DNA from: Akkermansiaceae bacterium
GTDB taxonomy: Bacteria; Verrucomicrobiota; Verrucomicrobiia; Verrucomicrobiales; Akkermansiaceae
Direction of reading: 5' to 3'
Assembly (NCBI GenBank): GCA_021200315.1
Contig: JAJQGU010000019.1
Coordinates: 1 to 51,017, forward strand
Length of the DNA: 51,017 nt
Below the pieces are notes generated by a model, which was not told the DNA's origin, ran no database searches, and was given only the letters and a program-made list of their open reading frames with translations. Made by a program: the position numbers and the translations under genes. The first letter of the stretch is position 1. Every line of letters begins with the position of its first letter. This document shows positions 25,674 through 34,652 of this stretch, piece by piece.

Positions 25674-27035
25674 CTATCGGCCTTTTGAGGGAGAGCCGTA
25701 AAGTGTGAAGCCCGTGCTCTCGGCAATGCGCACCGGGACGATCTGCCCCGCGAGGTCGGGGGGGCCTTCCAAGATAACGGTTTTGTTCTGGGGTGTGCGT
25801 CCCGAGAGCTTTTTGGCGTTGCCCTTGCTGGGGCCTTCGACGAGCACTTCCTGCACCGTGCCGACAAGGCGGGCGTTTTTGGAGACGGCAATGGCGTTGA
25901 CGGTTTGCAGAAGATCGTGGTTGCGGGCGGCCTTGAGCCGGGGCGGGATCTGCCCCGGCATGACCGCCGCCGGGGTGTCCTTGCGGGGGGAGTATTGAAA
26001 AATGAAAGCATTGTCAAACTGCACACGCTCCACGAGCCGTTTGGTCTCGAGGTAATCTTCATCCGTCTCTCCCGGAAAGCCCACGATGATGTCCGTCGTG
26101 ATGGCGAGATCGGGGCGGGCCTCCCGCAGTTGATCGCAGATGCGCAGGTATTTTTCATTGCGGTAAGGGCGCCGCATCAGTTTCAGAATGCGGTCGCTGC
26201 CGCTCTGCACAGGAAAGTGGATGTGACTGCACAGCTTGGGAAGGCGGCGGTAGGCGTCCACGAGATCCCTTCCGAAGCCGATCGGGTGAGGCGACGTGAA
26301 GCGCAGCCGGGCGATGCCCTCGATGTCGTTCAAGGCTTCCAGCAGGCGCACGAAGGCCGTGCGGCCGCCGACGAGCGGCTCGCCCTTGCCGTAGAGGTTC
26401 ACGATCTGCCCGAGGAGCGTCACTTCGCGCACACCTTGAGCCGCCAGGCGGCGCACCTCATCCAGAATCTCGGCGGCGGGGCGGCTGCGTTCCGCTCCGC
26501 GCGTGGCGGGTACGATGCAGTATGAGCAGTTCATCCCGCAGCCTTGCATGATCGAGACGAAGGCCGAGGCTTGAGCCGGCCGCGGCAGGTGGTTGCGGAT
26601 GGCGTTCTGGGCATCCTTCTCTTCGGCGGTTTCGCTGAGGTGCTGGCCTTTGTTCACGCTCTCCGCCGAATGGAGGCGCCGCTGAAGGAGAGTGTCCGCC
26701 AGTTCGAAGACGCGGTGGTATTTCTGAGTGCCCACCACGAGGTCGAGGCGGGGGATTTCGCGGAAAAGCTCCTCCCTGCGGTTTTGCGCCATGCAGCCCA
26801 TGATGCCGTAAACCACGTGGCCGGGCGCATCTCTGCGGGAGGCGAGCATCCCCATCTTGCCCAGAGCCTTCAGCTCGGCCTTCTCCCGCACCGCGCACGT
26901 GTTCATCAACACGACGTCAGCTTCATCCTCATTGCGCGCCAGGGAATAGCCGCTGCTCACGAACATGTACGCGACCTGTTCGGAGTCCCGTTCATTCATC
27001 TGGCACCCGTATGTTTTGATGTAGACGCTCGGCAT
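25674..27035 (-). CDS. miaB: tRNA-2-methylthio-N6-dimethylallyladenosine synthase
   Basis: 453 residues. The N-terminal UPF0004 domain carries the three auxiliary-cluster cysteines (TYGCQMNERDSE, MNTCAVREKAE, GIMGCMAQNRR). The radical SAM motif is MQGCGMNCSYCIVP, and a C-terminal TRAM domain follows. The enzyme adds a methylthio group to i6A37 in tRNA using two 4Fe-4S clusters and S-adenosylmethionine. ATG 27035 matches family N-termini and lies 14 nt from a good promoter. Confidence 0.95.
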   Translation of the reverse strand: MPSVYIKTYGCQMNERDSEQVAYMFVSSGYSLARNEDEADVVLMNTCAVREKAELKALGKMGMLASRRDAPGHVVYGIMGCMAQNRREELFREIPRLDLVVGTQKYHRVFELADTLLQRRLHSAESVNKGQHLSETAEEKDAQNAIRNHLPRPAQASAFVSIMQGCGMNCSYCIVPATRGAERSRPAAEILDEVRRLAAQGVREVTLLGQIVNLYGKGEPLVGGRTAFVRLLEALNDIEGIARLRFTSPHPIGFGRDLVDAYRRLPKLCSHIHFPVQSGSDRILKLMRRPYRNEKYLRICDQLREARPDLAITTDIIVGFPGETDEDYLETKRLVERVQFDNAFIFQYSPRKDTPAAVMPGQIPPRLKAARNHDLLQTVNAIAVSKNARLVGTVQEVLVEGPSKGNAKKLSGRTPQNKTVILEGPPDLAGQIVPVRIAESTGFTLYGSPSKGR

Positions 27036-27049
27036 GGGAAACGCGGAAG

Positions 27050-27078
27050 ACAGTAATGGAAAAAGCACGCCCTTGCAA
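27050..27078 (-). promoter_or_regulatory. promoter of miaB
   Basis: On the minus strand: TTGCAA (27078-27073), 17-bp spacer, TACTGT (27055-27050). ATG 27035 follows after 14 nt, so the leader is ~7 nt. Confidence 0.65.
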
Positions 27079-27202
27079 GCCTTTTCCTCGAGCGGGGCTC
27101 CTGTTCAGCGTGGTTTGACGATGAATACGGATCAGAGCCGCGCGCCCTGCCTGCTGGGGGAGGAGCCGCTCCCGCCGGCGGGCGTGCGGCCACGGAGGAG
27201 GA

Positions 27203-30200
27203 TCACTCGCCGCAGCCGCCGTCTTTGTACCCGCAATTGCGGCAGGATTTGCACTTGCCGTCCTGCACGTAGGCGAGGGAATGGCACTGCGGGCAGATGG
27301 AGGCGCCGTTGAGGCCGCCGTCTGCCTTCTCCGGCGCGGCGGGTTCGGGGGAAGGCGCCCGGGATGCTCCCGCCGAGGCGGGGAGCAGACGCGGAGGCAG
27401 CACTTGCAGCTCGGCCTTTCCGCCGCCCGAAAGCGCGCATTGCAGGCTCACGTCAAATACATCCCGCAGTCGGTAGCCGTTCCCTTCGGGGAAGAGCCAG
27501 GCGAGAATTTTGGCAATGAGATCCACCACCGAAGCGCAGCTTCGGATCTCCGTGCAGGTGTCGCCGTCGTTGTCGTCGCCCACGCGGCAGAATCCTGAGG
27601 GCTCGAAGGAATAGTTCCTGAAGCCTTTGACGACTTCCTTCAGAGGCACGCCGAACTGCAGAGCCGTAGAGAGCAGCTTGCAGTACGCCTCGAACATGCC
27701 CGAGGCGAAAGAGCCCACCTGCCCCAGGCGGCCGAAGACTTCACCGCAGGTGCCGTCAGTGTACACGCCCACGGTGAGGTAGCCGGTGAGCTGCCCCCCC
27801 ACGGAGAACTTGACCGTCTGGCCGAGACGGCGTCCTGGGAGCTTGCGCTGGCGGGGCTTCGAGGCGGCGGCGATGATCTCGTCGATGGCTTCCTGCCCGC
27901 TTTCGACGAGCTGCGACCAGATGTGGCCGGCCTTGAAGCGGCGCGTTTCGGGCGTGTCGACTACATAAACGGCGTTGGCTTTCGAGCCGGCGCGGAAGAG
28001 GGCGATGCATTTCACGCCGAGATGGTGCGACATCACGAGCGAATCGTAGATGTCTTTCCGGGTGGCGGCCACGGGCAGATTGACCGTCTTCGAACAGGCG
28101 CCGGAGATGAATGGCTGCAGTGCGCCCAGCATGCGCAGATGGCCGGCGGGGGCGATGGAGCGCACGCCGTTGCCGTTGGTGGCGGAGCAGTCAAACACGG
28201 CGAGGTCGGCGGCGCGCAGCCAGGGGATGTTCTCCATGTGCGACATGCCGTTCACGACGGTGAGCTGGTCGGCCGTGAAGGCGGCCGCGTTGGCGGCGTT
28301 CGTGAGCCGGGCGATCGTTTCCTGAATCTCCTGGCGGCCGTCTTCCGGGCGCACCGTGCGCCGCCAGGCATGGCGCACGGGGCCTGCCGTTCCGGCGCAT
28401 GGGTCGCTCAGCAGTTGGCTGACGGCCTCGTCCATTCGGCCGCCGCAGGCTGTGACGAGACCATCCAGGCCGGCCACTTCAAAGGCGGCCTCCCGCACCT
28501 GCTGTTCCGAATAGCCCAGTGTACGCAGAGCCTCGAGGGAAAGGCGGTTGAACATTTTGATCGCGCCTCCGCCGGCGAGCTGTTTCCATTTGACGAGGGT
28601 GTAATCCGGTTCGATGGAGGTGGTGCCCTCGTCGTAGCAGCCGAGCGGGGCGGAAATGGTGCCCGTGGGAGCCATCACCGAGACGAAGGAGTTGCGGAAG
28701 ACGCCGTTTTTCACCGCCTGCGTCCAGAGTTCGAGGGCGCGCCGGGCCAGCCCGCCGGCGGGGGCGATGCGCTGCGGATTGAGGGCGGAGGGTGTCTCGA
28801 AGCTGCGCAGGAAGGAAAGCAGCGCATAGCGGGCGTCGAGCCCCTGCGCCTCGGGAAGTTCGCCTTCCACCCCGGCGAGGATGGCGTCCGCCGCCTTTTC
28901 CGGATCGTCGCCGGGCATCTTGCCTTCGCCCAGCAGAAAGGCCAGTTTTTCTGCCGCTTGGTGCAGGCGGATGACGGCTTTCAGATCGCTCTTCGTGTTT
29001 TCGTATTCCGGGTAGGGCCCGAGCTCGCGCCCCATTTCGGCGGACGCCGCCCAGCACGAGGCCGTCAGCATGCTGCACAGCTGCGAGGCGATCCAGCGGC
29101 CTTCGTCCGAATCGTAGGGTACGCCCAGCGACATCAGCGCCCCGCCCACGTTGGCGAAGCCGATGCCCGTGGTGCGGAAGCGGTAGGTGCCCTCTGCAAT
29201 CTCGGGGATGGGGAATCCCCCGCGTTCGATGTTGAGATCGGCGCACACCATGGCGAGCCGGGCCGCATCCTGCAGGGCGTCCGCGTCGAACTCCGCGGGG
29301 GCCTCCCCCTGTTTCTTCAGGAACCTGTACGCGTTGAAGGAGGAGAGGTTGCAGCTCGTGTTGTTGAGAAAGACATATTCGGAACAGGGGTTGGATGTGG
29401 TGATCGTGCCGAGGGACTTGACGGGGTTCCAGAGGTTGATCACGTCATTGTTGTGGACGCCGGGCTCGCCGTTGTCCCAGATGGAGTCGGCCATCTGTTC
29501 CAGGAGCTCGGCGGCGCGGAAGGTGCGGTCGATGTGCGAAGGATTGGTGATCCATCGCGTATAGGTGTTGCCGTTGTCGGCCAGGGCCTGCCAGAAGTCC
29601 CCCTTGAGCGAGACAGAATGATTCGCGTTCTGGTTCGAGAGGGTTTCTCCATACAGCAGGGCGTCCATGTGCGGGTCGAAATGCGTCTCCGTGGCCAGGG
29701 GCAGCGCCAGAATTACGCGGGCGGCCGCGCGTTCCGCCGGGGTGCCGGCCGCGAGCTTGGCCTCGGCGAGGGCGCGGAGCTCCAGATGCACATTGTGTTC
29801 CCGCAGAATCACCTTGGCGATATCTTCCTGACGGTTCTTTACTTTGATGAAATCGAATATGTCTGGATGATCACTGAACATCAGCACCATACGAGCCGCC
29901 CGCCGCGTTTTGCCGCCCGAGCGGATGGCTCCCGCCATGCGGTCCCATCCCCGGTCGAAGGAGATCGGCCCCGAGGAATGCCCCTTGCCGCGAATTGGTT
30001 CTTTCGAAGAGCGCAGAGAAGAGATATTGATGCCCACTCCCGACCCTGAAGCAAAAACGCGTCCTTCTGTCAGCAGATGAGTGAGAATGGATTCCATCTC
30101 GTCTTTCACCTCGGTGAGAAAGCATGCCGAACACTGAGGGTACTCGTAGGTCGAGGCGACTGTATGCGTCTGGAGACTGCCCGGCCCCCCTTTGGTGTGG

Positions 30201-30784
30201 TAGGCTATGTTGCCGTTCCCCGTGAAGATCCCGCGCAGGTCGGGCCGCCCCCAACGCCATTGTTCCCAGTGGCCGATGTTGAACCATACGGGCGAGTTCG
30301 GCGCCCAGATCTGGCGCACGAGCATGGCCTTGATTTCTTCATTGAAGATGTGGGCGTCCTCGAGGCTTGCGAAATATCCTTCCTCCCACCCCCACACAGT
30401 ATATGTATTGGCGATTCTGTCGAAAATCTGGCGGAAGCTGTCTTCGTACTCCGGCGTGCCGGGTTCGGAGCCGAAGAGGTATTTGTCCGCCGTGATGCGG
30501 ACGGCGTTCTCGTCCCAGTGGGCGGGAGCTTCGATGCCGAGTCGTTCGTAGATGAGTTTGCCTGTCTTCCAGTCCGTGAGGCGGATGTCGCGGCGCCCCC
30601 AATTGATCTGGTTGTAGGGGTGCGCTGTCAGTGACGAGAAGCGGCGTTTGAATGCAAGACCGCCGATCAGGCTCTTGCGGGCGGGGAGGAGCAGCGTATG
30701 CCCGTCCCGCAGGGATAGAGCGGTCTGCGCTTCCGCTGCTCTTGCCGTTGAATTGTCGGGTGAGGTGTCCGGTTTGGTGCTCAT
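27203..30784 (-). CDS. nrdJ: adenosylcobalamin-dependent (class II) ribonucleotide reductase
   Basis: 1193 residues. Recognised parts: the N-terminal ASGSGVGINISSLRSSKEPI segment in two pieces (SGSGVGINISSLR, GKGHSSGPISF), PCSEYVFLNNTSCNLSSFN with the active-site region, and MAPTGTISAPLGCYDEGTTS. A C-terminal zinc-ribbon-like tail has several CxxC pairs (CPQCHS, CKSCRNCGY). This is the large oxygen-independent class II enzyme that reduces ribonucleotides using cobalamin. It is monocistronic, 130 nt from miaB. No cobalamin riboswitch was recognised upstream. Confidence 0.95.
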   Translation of the reverse strand: MSTKPDTSPDNSTARAAEAQTALSLRDGHTLLLPARKSLIGGLAFKRRFSSLTAHPYNQINWGRRDIRLTDWKTGKLIYERLGIEAPAHWDENAVRITADKYLFGSEPGTPEYEDSFRQIFDRIANTYTVWGWEEGYFASLEDAHIFNEEIKAMLVRQIWAPNSPVWFNIGHWEQWRWGRPDLRGIFTGNGNIAYHTKGGPGSLQTHTVASTYEYPQCSACFLTEVKDEMESILTHLLTEGRVFASGSGVGINISSLRSSKEPIRGKGHSSGPISFDRGWDRMAGAIRSGGKTRRAARMVLMFSDHPDIFDFIKVKNRQEDIAKVILREHNVHLELRALAEAKLAAGTPAERAAARVILALPLATETHFDPHMDALLYGETLSNQNANHSVSLKGDFWQALADNGNTYTRWITNPSHIDRTFRAAELLEQMADSIWDNGEPGVHNNDVINLWNPVKSLGTITTSNPCSEYVFLNNTSCNLSSFNAYRFLKKQGEAPAEFDADALQDAARLAMVCADLNIERGGFPIPEIAEGTYRFRTTGIGFANVGGALMSLGVPYDSDEGRWIASQLCSMLTASCWAASAEMGRELGPYPEYENTKSDLKAVIRLHQAAEKLAFLLGEGKMPGDDPEKAADAILAGVEGELPEAQGLDARYALLSFLRSFETPSALNPQRIAPAGGLARRALELWTQAVKNGVFRNSFVSVMAPTGTISAPLGCYDEGTTSIEPDYTLVKWKQLAGGGAIKMFNRLSLEALRTLGYSEQQVREAAFEVAGLDGLVTACGGRMDEAVSQLLSDPCAGTAGPVRHAWRRTVRPEDGRQEIQETIARLTNAANAAAFTADQLTVVNGMSHMENIPWLRAADLAVFDCSATNGNGVRSIAPAGHLRMLGALQPFISGACSKTVNLPVAATRKDIYDSLVMSHHLGVKCIALFRAGSKANAVYVVDTPETRRFKAGHIWSQLVESGQEAIDEIIAAASKPRQRKLPGRRLGQTVKFSVGGQLTGYLTVGVYTDGTCGEVFGRLGQVGSFASGMFEAYCKLLSTALQFGVPLKEVVKGFRNYSFEPSGFCRVGDDNDGDTCTEIRSCASVVDLIAKILAWLFPEGNGYRLRDVFDVSLQCALSGGGKAELQVLPPRLLPASAGASRAPSPEPAAPEKADGGLNGASICPQCHSLAYVQDGKCKSCRNCGYKDGGCGE

Positions 30785-30817
30785 GGTTGAAAATTATTGA
30801 TAATAAAAGAATTTTCT

Positions 30818-30835
30818 CGCCCGACGAGGCGGGCG
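30818..30835 (-). terminator. hairpin between folP and nrdJ
   Basis: CGCCCG (30818-30823) and CGGGCG (30830-30835) form a 6-bp GC stem with a 6-nt loop. On the minus strand the AT-rich AGAAAATTCTTTTATTA follows. It could end the folP transcript or lie in the nrdJ leader or promoter region. Confidence 0.4.
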
Positions 30836-31020
30836 TTGAATGCGGCATGGGGAGGATACGCGAATTTCCATTTTGCGTCAAAACTAAAATCGCAGGAATC
30901 TCTCGTCCGATTGCATGCCGTTCATGCCGCGTGTCTTGTGCCGGCGGTTGGCGGAAGGCGGCAGGGGGCTTCCTCCCGGCGCGCGGTGTGCGGCCTGGGT
31001 CTGCGGGTGCTCGCGGGCGT

Positions 31021-31881
31021 TCATGGCGATGAGGGTGTGTGCTGTGCGGCTCGCTGCCAGAGAGTGAGAGCTTCCCGCAGGGGACCGGGTTCGTGCACCC
31101 GGTGGATGTCCGCCCCGCGGGCGGCGGCGAAGAGGGAAAGGGTCACGGTGGCAAGGGCGCTTCGGCCTTTTTCCGGAGAATTGAGCAGGGTGCCGAGGAA
31201 GCGTTTGCGCGAGATGGCGCTCATGATGGGGCGGTCGGCCACGCGAAGCGCGTCGAGTTCCGCGAGAAGACGGAGATTGTGAGCGGCAGTCTTGCCGAAG
31301 CCGGGGCCGGGATCCCAGCAGATGCAATCGGGGTTGATGCCGCAGGCCGTCAGCGCGGCGAGGCGCTCTTCAAAGAAAGAGCGCACTTCGCCCGCCACGT
31401 CCGCGTAAGCGGGGGCGCGCTGCATGGTCTCGGGTTCCCCCTTCATGTGCATCACGATGACGCCGCATCCGTATTCGGCGCAAAGCTCCGCCATGCCGGG
31501 GGCGCGCAGGCCGGCCACGTCGTTGACGATGTCCGCCCCGGCTTCGAGGGCGGCGCGGGCGACTTCCGGGTGGCGTGTGTCGATGGAAAGACGCATGCCG
31601 CCCGCTTTGCGCAGAGCGCGAATGACCGGGAGCACGCGGCGCATTTCTTCCTCCGGGGACACTTCCCGCGCTCCGGGGCGGGTGGATTCGCCACCGATGT
31701 CGATGACATCCGCCCCTTCGGCGAGCATGGCCTCGGCGCGCGCCGCCGCCGCCGCCGCCGTGGGGTATGCGCCCCCGTCCGAAAAGGAGTCCGGGGTGAC
31801 GTTCAGAATGCCCATAACGGCGCCCTCTTCGGGCAGACGCCACACTTCACGCCGCAGTCGCCAAATTCTGGTTGTGCCCAT
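31021..31881 (-). CDS. folP: dihydropteroate synthase
   Basis: 286 residues. Signature motifs: MGILNVTPDSFSDGG, DVIDIGGESTRPGA, DIVNDVAG, SRKRFLGTLL and the C-terminal IHRVHEP. It joins p-aminobenzoate to the pterin diphosphate in folate synthesis in the cytoplasm. ATG 31881 is 8 nt past a promoter -10 box, which decides against the ATG six codons upstream. It is divergent from the small secreted protein gene at 31988. Confidence 0.96.
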   Translation of the reverse strand: MGTTRIWRLRREVWRLPEEGAVMGILNVTPDSFSDGGAYPTAAAAAARAEAMLAEGADVIDIGGESTRPGAREVSPEEEMRRVLPVIRALRKAGGMRLSIDTRHPEVARAALEAGADIVNDVAGLRAPGMAELCAEYGCGVIVMHMKGEPETMQRAPAYADVAGEVRSFFEERLAALTACGINPDCICWDPGPGFGKTAAHNLRLLAELDALRVADRPIMSAISRKRFLGTLLNSPEKGRSALATVTLSLFAAARGADIHRVHEPGPLREALTLWQRAAQHTPSSP

Positions 31882-31889
31882 GGCCTGCC

Positions 31890-31918
31890 AGCATAGCACG
31901 TCCGGCCGATTGCTTCAA
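31890..31918 (-). promoter_or_regulatory. promoter of folP
   Basis: On the minus strand: TTGAAG (31918-31913), 17-bp spacer, TATGCT (31895-31890). ATG 31881 follows after 8 nt. It is back-to-back with the promoter at 31953-31981. Confidence 0.65.
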
Positions 31919-31952
31919 GAGCGGCCTCTTCCCGGCGCGTGCGAGATTTTTC

Positions 31953-31981
31953 TTGCAGTGGCGGGGCTTGTCCTCTACCAT
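31953..31981 (+). promoter_or_regulatory. promoter of the 31988-34571 operon
   Basis: TTGCAG (31953-31958), 17-bp spacer, TACCAT (31976-31981). ATG 31988 begins 6 nt later, so a leaderless mRNA is predicted. Confidence 0.65.
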
Positions 31982-31987
31982 GCGGTC

Positions 31988-32521
31988 ATGAGGATTTGTG
32001 TTTCCGCCTTTATGTTGTTCGGCGCGGGAGCCGCTCTTTTCGCCGGGCTTCAAGCCCGGGCGCAAAGTCCCGATCTCGAGAGGGAGGATCGGGATATGGT
32101 GCGCGTCGTGCGCCATCCGGATGGAGCGCGCTCGATCTACAAGCGCGAAAAGAACAAGCCGGGGATGCGCAGCGTCATCTATTACCAGGGAAAGATGGTG
32201 GCCATCAATGATTACCTCGAAGGCAAATACGGTCAGTTGGTCGGCTGTAATATCTATGATTACAAGCGCGAGCTGATTTACCAGGTTTCCTACGGTTATG
32301 ACCGCAGCGGCCGGCTGGTCGAGGAGCGCATGTACAGCGCGGGCACGAAGAAATTCGTGCAGCGCGTCATCTATAAATATGATGCGGCGGGCAACCGCAG
32401 CAAGCCCATTATCATTTCACTCAACACCAACAGCCAGGTGATCGACATGAGGAACGCCGTCAAGCCGACGATGGAAGACGGCGATCCCTTCGAGCGGCCT
32501 GTGCAGCGCAATCGGCGCTGA
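31988..32521 (+). CDS. exported protein of unknown function, 177 aa
   Basis: A signal peptide (CVSAFMLFGAGAALFAGLQA) precedes a soluble, Tyr- and basic-rich domain. It has repeated YDY/YKYD-type strands (NIYDYKRELIYQVSYGYD, YKYDAAGNRS), reminiscent of RHS/YD-like beta strands but too few for an RHS protein. First gene of an operon with the 89-aa gene, mazG and a lipoprotein. The leaderless-type promoter fixes ATG 31988. No family name can be given. Confidence 0.8.
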   Translation: MRICVSAFMLFGAGAALFAGLQARAQSPDLEREDRDMVRVVRHPDGARSIYKREKNKPGMRSVIYYQGKMVAINDYLEGKYGQLVGCNIYDYKRELIYQVSYGYDRSGRLVEERMYSAGTKKFVQRVIYKYDAAGNRSKPIIISLNTNSQVIDMRNAVKPTMEDGDPFERPVQRNRR

Positions 32522-32527
32522 ACGCCC

Positions 32528-32797
32528 ATGGAGTCTTATATATGGAAGGAGAAGAGCCGCGGGGACGGGGACGTGATGCTGTATCGGGCCTCTTATCACG
32601 GCTCCAGATGGAAGCTCGAGCGCTGCCCGAAAGTGCCCCGCAGCCGGCGGGACGAGGTGGGGTGGGAGCCCGTCGCCTTTTCCGAAGAACACTGGCGCAC
32701 CCTGCGCGAATTGCTCTGGCGCAGGTATCAAAGAAAAAAATGCCCGTGGGAGTTTATCGAGAACATCGACAAGATATTGAACCCTGCTGAATCATGA
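32528..32797 (+). CDS. conserved-looking small protein, 89 aa
   Basis: It starts 6 nt after the previous stop and overlaps the mazG start by 4 nt (ATGA). It is Trp- and Arg-rich and has no signal or membrane segment (LRELLWRRYQRKKCPWEFI near the C-terminus). Probably a cytoplasmic protein. Its tight coupling in the operon supports a real gene. Function unknown. Confidence 0.75.
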   Translation: MESYIWKEKSRGDGDVMLYRASYHGSRWKLERCPKVPRSRRDEVGWEPVAFSEEHWRTLRELLWRRYQRKKCPWEFIENIDKILNPAES

Positions 32798-33612
32798 CGG
32801 AAGAAGAACTCATTCATTGCAAGGAACCTGCGCGGCAGATGGAACGCGCCGTGGCCATCATGCACAGGCTGCGCGCCCCGGGAGGATGCCCATGGGATGC
32901 CGAACAGACGCACGATTCCATCGTCTCCAATATGCTGGAGGAAGCCTGCGAGCTGATTGACGCCATTCGCGAACGGGATTGGAGCCATATGCGCGAAGAA
33001 CTGGGCGATGTGCTGCTGCAAGTGCTTTTTCACGCCGAAATGGCTTCGGAGCATGCGGGGTACGGGCTGAACGAGGTGGCCGCCGAGTTGTGTGAGAAGC
33101 TCATTCGCCGCCATCCGCACGTCTTTGAATCGGAACGCCCGATGAGTGCCGATGCCGTGCTGTCCCAGTGGGATGGAATTAAACGGCGGGAGCATGGAAG
33201 TGAGGATAAGCCCTATCTCGACAATACGGGCAGGGGGCTGCCCGCGCTCATGCGCGCCTGGAAGCTTCAAAAAAAGGCGGCCAAAGTGGGCTTTGACTGG
33301 CCGGATGCCGCCGGAGCCGCTCTGAAAGTGCGCGAAGAGCTGGAAGAATGCGGGGAGACTCTTGCGTCTCCGGATACGTCTCCGCGTGTGGAGGAGGAAT
33401 TGGGCGATCTTCTTTTTTCCGCCGTCAATTTGTGCCGCAAGCGCGGCGTCGATCCCGAGCTGGCTCTCACCCGGGCCGACGCCAAATTTGAAAGGCGCTT
33501 CGGTCGGATGGAACGCCTCCTGAAAGAGCGGAATCTCACTTTGATGGATGCCTCCCTTGACCAGATGGAATCAGCTTGGCAGTCAGCCAAGCGCATCGGC
33601 GAACAGGAATGA
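32794..33612 (+). CDS. mazG: nucleoside triphosphate pyrophosphohydrolase MazG
   Basis: 272 residues. LRAPGGCPWDAEQTHDSI and LEEACELIDAI, then REELGDVLLQVLFHAEMA, carry the EExxE and ExxD metal-binding motifs of the first MazG domain. A second, similar domain follows (VEEELGDLLFSAVNLCRK). It hydrolyses NTPs to NMP and pyrophosphate, a house-cleaning and stress role. It overlaps both neighbours by 4 nt. Confidence 0.95.
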   Translation: MTEEELIHCKEPARQMERAVAIMHRLRAPGGCPWDAEQTHDSIVSNMLEEACELIDAIRERDWSHMREELGDVLLQVLFHAEMASEHAGYGLNEVAAELCEKLIRRHPHVFESERPMSADAVLSQWDGIKRREHGSEDKPYLDNTGRGLPALMRAWKLQKKAAKVGFDWPDAAGAALKVREELEECGETLASPDTSPRVEEELGDLLFSAVNLCRKRGVDPELALTRADAKFERRFGRMERLLKERNLTLMDASLDQMESAWQSAKRIGEQE

Positions 33613-34571
33613 CTCGGCTCCTTCCCTTTCTCGTTGCGCTGCCGCTCCTGCTCTCTGCCTGTTCTTCGTTTTATCAGAGGACGCCGGGCGGGGAAGAGAC
33701 GAACGTGGACGGCCTGGAACAGAGGCGGAGCGGGGGCGGGCTCCGCGGCTTGACGCAAGGTGAGCCGGCGGAAAACCCGCTTCGCCCCGATCGCGGCATC
33801 GGCACTAACTACAATGTGTCGACGGAGGAAGAGCTGATGAGCATTGACAACGGCGCGGAAGGCCCGGTCTATTACACCGATCCCGACAATCCCGACAAGG
33901 AAATCGAAGGTATTGAGGAGGCGTTCTCTCGGAAGCTGTCCGCGAATCGCTGGCTGACAAACTACAGGAGCGCACGCCGGTTGGCTGCGTCAGAGTGCCG
34001 GCCGCTGATTATCTGGTTCCATGATTCGTTCCTGAGCCCCAAAAGCAGGAAGCTGGGCTCGGCTCTGCTTGAGACCCCCTACTTCGAAGACTGGGCCGGA
34101 GAAAACGCCGTGCGTGTGCGGCTGGATGCCGGCCTTCGCCTCCAGGACAACAGACCGACCAATGTCAAGAGCTACAGCGCGGGCTTCGTGAACGGGCTGG
34201 CCGCTCAATACGGCCTCCGCAAAAAGCCGGCCATTGTCGTTGTGGCGCCGGACGGGTTCATTGCCGGGCGTATCGACGGATGCTCGCCTGATGAGGCCAA
34301 TGTGATCGATTCGGAGATCCGGAGCTTTGTCAAACAGGCTCAGGAGCATTTTGGCGATGTAAAGAAAAAACTGGAGGAGAAGGGATACCGCGTTTGGCAC
34401 GATCGGCGGGAGAAGGAGTCGATGTTTGCGCTCTTCCTGCGGTACGACGAAAAGAAAGGCATGGTCTATTTCAAGGAGTTCACGGGAAGAGTCCGTCGGG
34501 CGGGGCTCAGGCGTCTGAGTACGGAAGATCAGAATTGGCTCAGGTCCCGCGGGTATGTCGCGGGAAGATGA
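33609..34571 (+). CDS. lipoprotein with thioredoxin-like fold, no CxxC
   Basis: 320 residues. It starts at ATG 33609, overlapping the mazG stop. The lipobox LLLSACSS gives a lipidated Cys at about residue 18. After a disordered stretch, residues ~110-245 read like a thioredoxin-fold domain (CRPLIIWFHDSF, then KKPAIVVVAPDGFIAGRIDG). The position of the redox motif holds no CxxC, so the domain is probably binding or structural. Cell-envelope location is predicted. The last ~60 residues are basic. Function unknown. Confidence 0.75.
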   Translation: MTRLLPFLVALPLLLSACSSFYQRTPGGEETNVDGLEQRRSGGGLRGLTQGEPAENPLRPDRGIGTNYNVSTEEELMSIDNGAEGPVYYTDPDNPDKEIEGIEEAFSRKLSANRWLTNYRSARRLAASECRPLIIWFHDSFLSPKSRKLGSALLETPYFEDWAGENAVRVRLDAGLRLQDNRPTNVKSYSAGFVNGLAAQYGLRKKPAIVVVAPDGFIAGRIDGCSPDEANVIDSEIRSFVKQAQEHFGDVKKKLEEKGYRVWHDRREKESMFALFLRYDEKKGMVYFKEFTGRVRRAGLRRLSTEDQNWLRSRGYVAGR

Positions 34572-34652
34572 TTTTCTGCGGGGGGATGACGCGGCGTCGG
34601 CGGGAGGTTTTGTTGTTTCAACGGAACAGGGGCGGGCGGCGTCTCAGCGGAC

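Noticed and set aside
27923..30049. 708-codon open frame on the plus strand opposite nrdJ
   Set aside because: It lies entirely antisense to a well-supported gene and shows no family features, and the high GC content readily creates such open frames.
30785..31020. Cobalamin riboswitch ahead of nrdJ
   Set aside because: A B12-box or the expected conserved core was looked for on the minus strand and not recognised; only a short hairpin is present.
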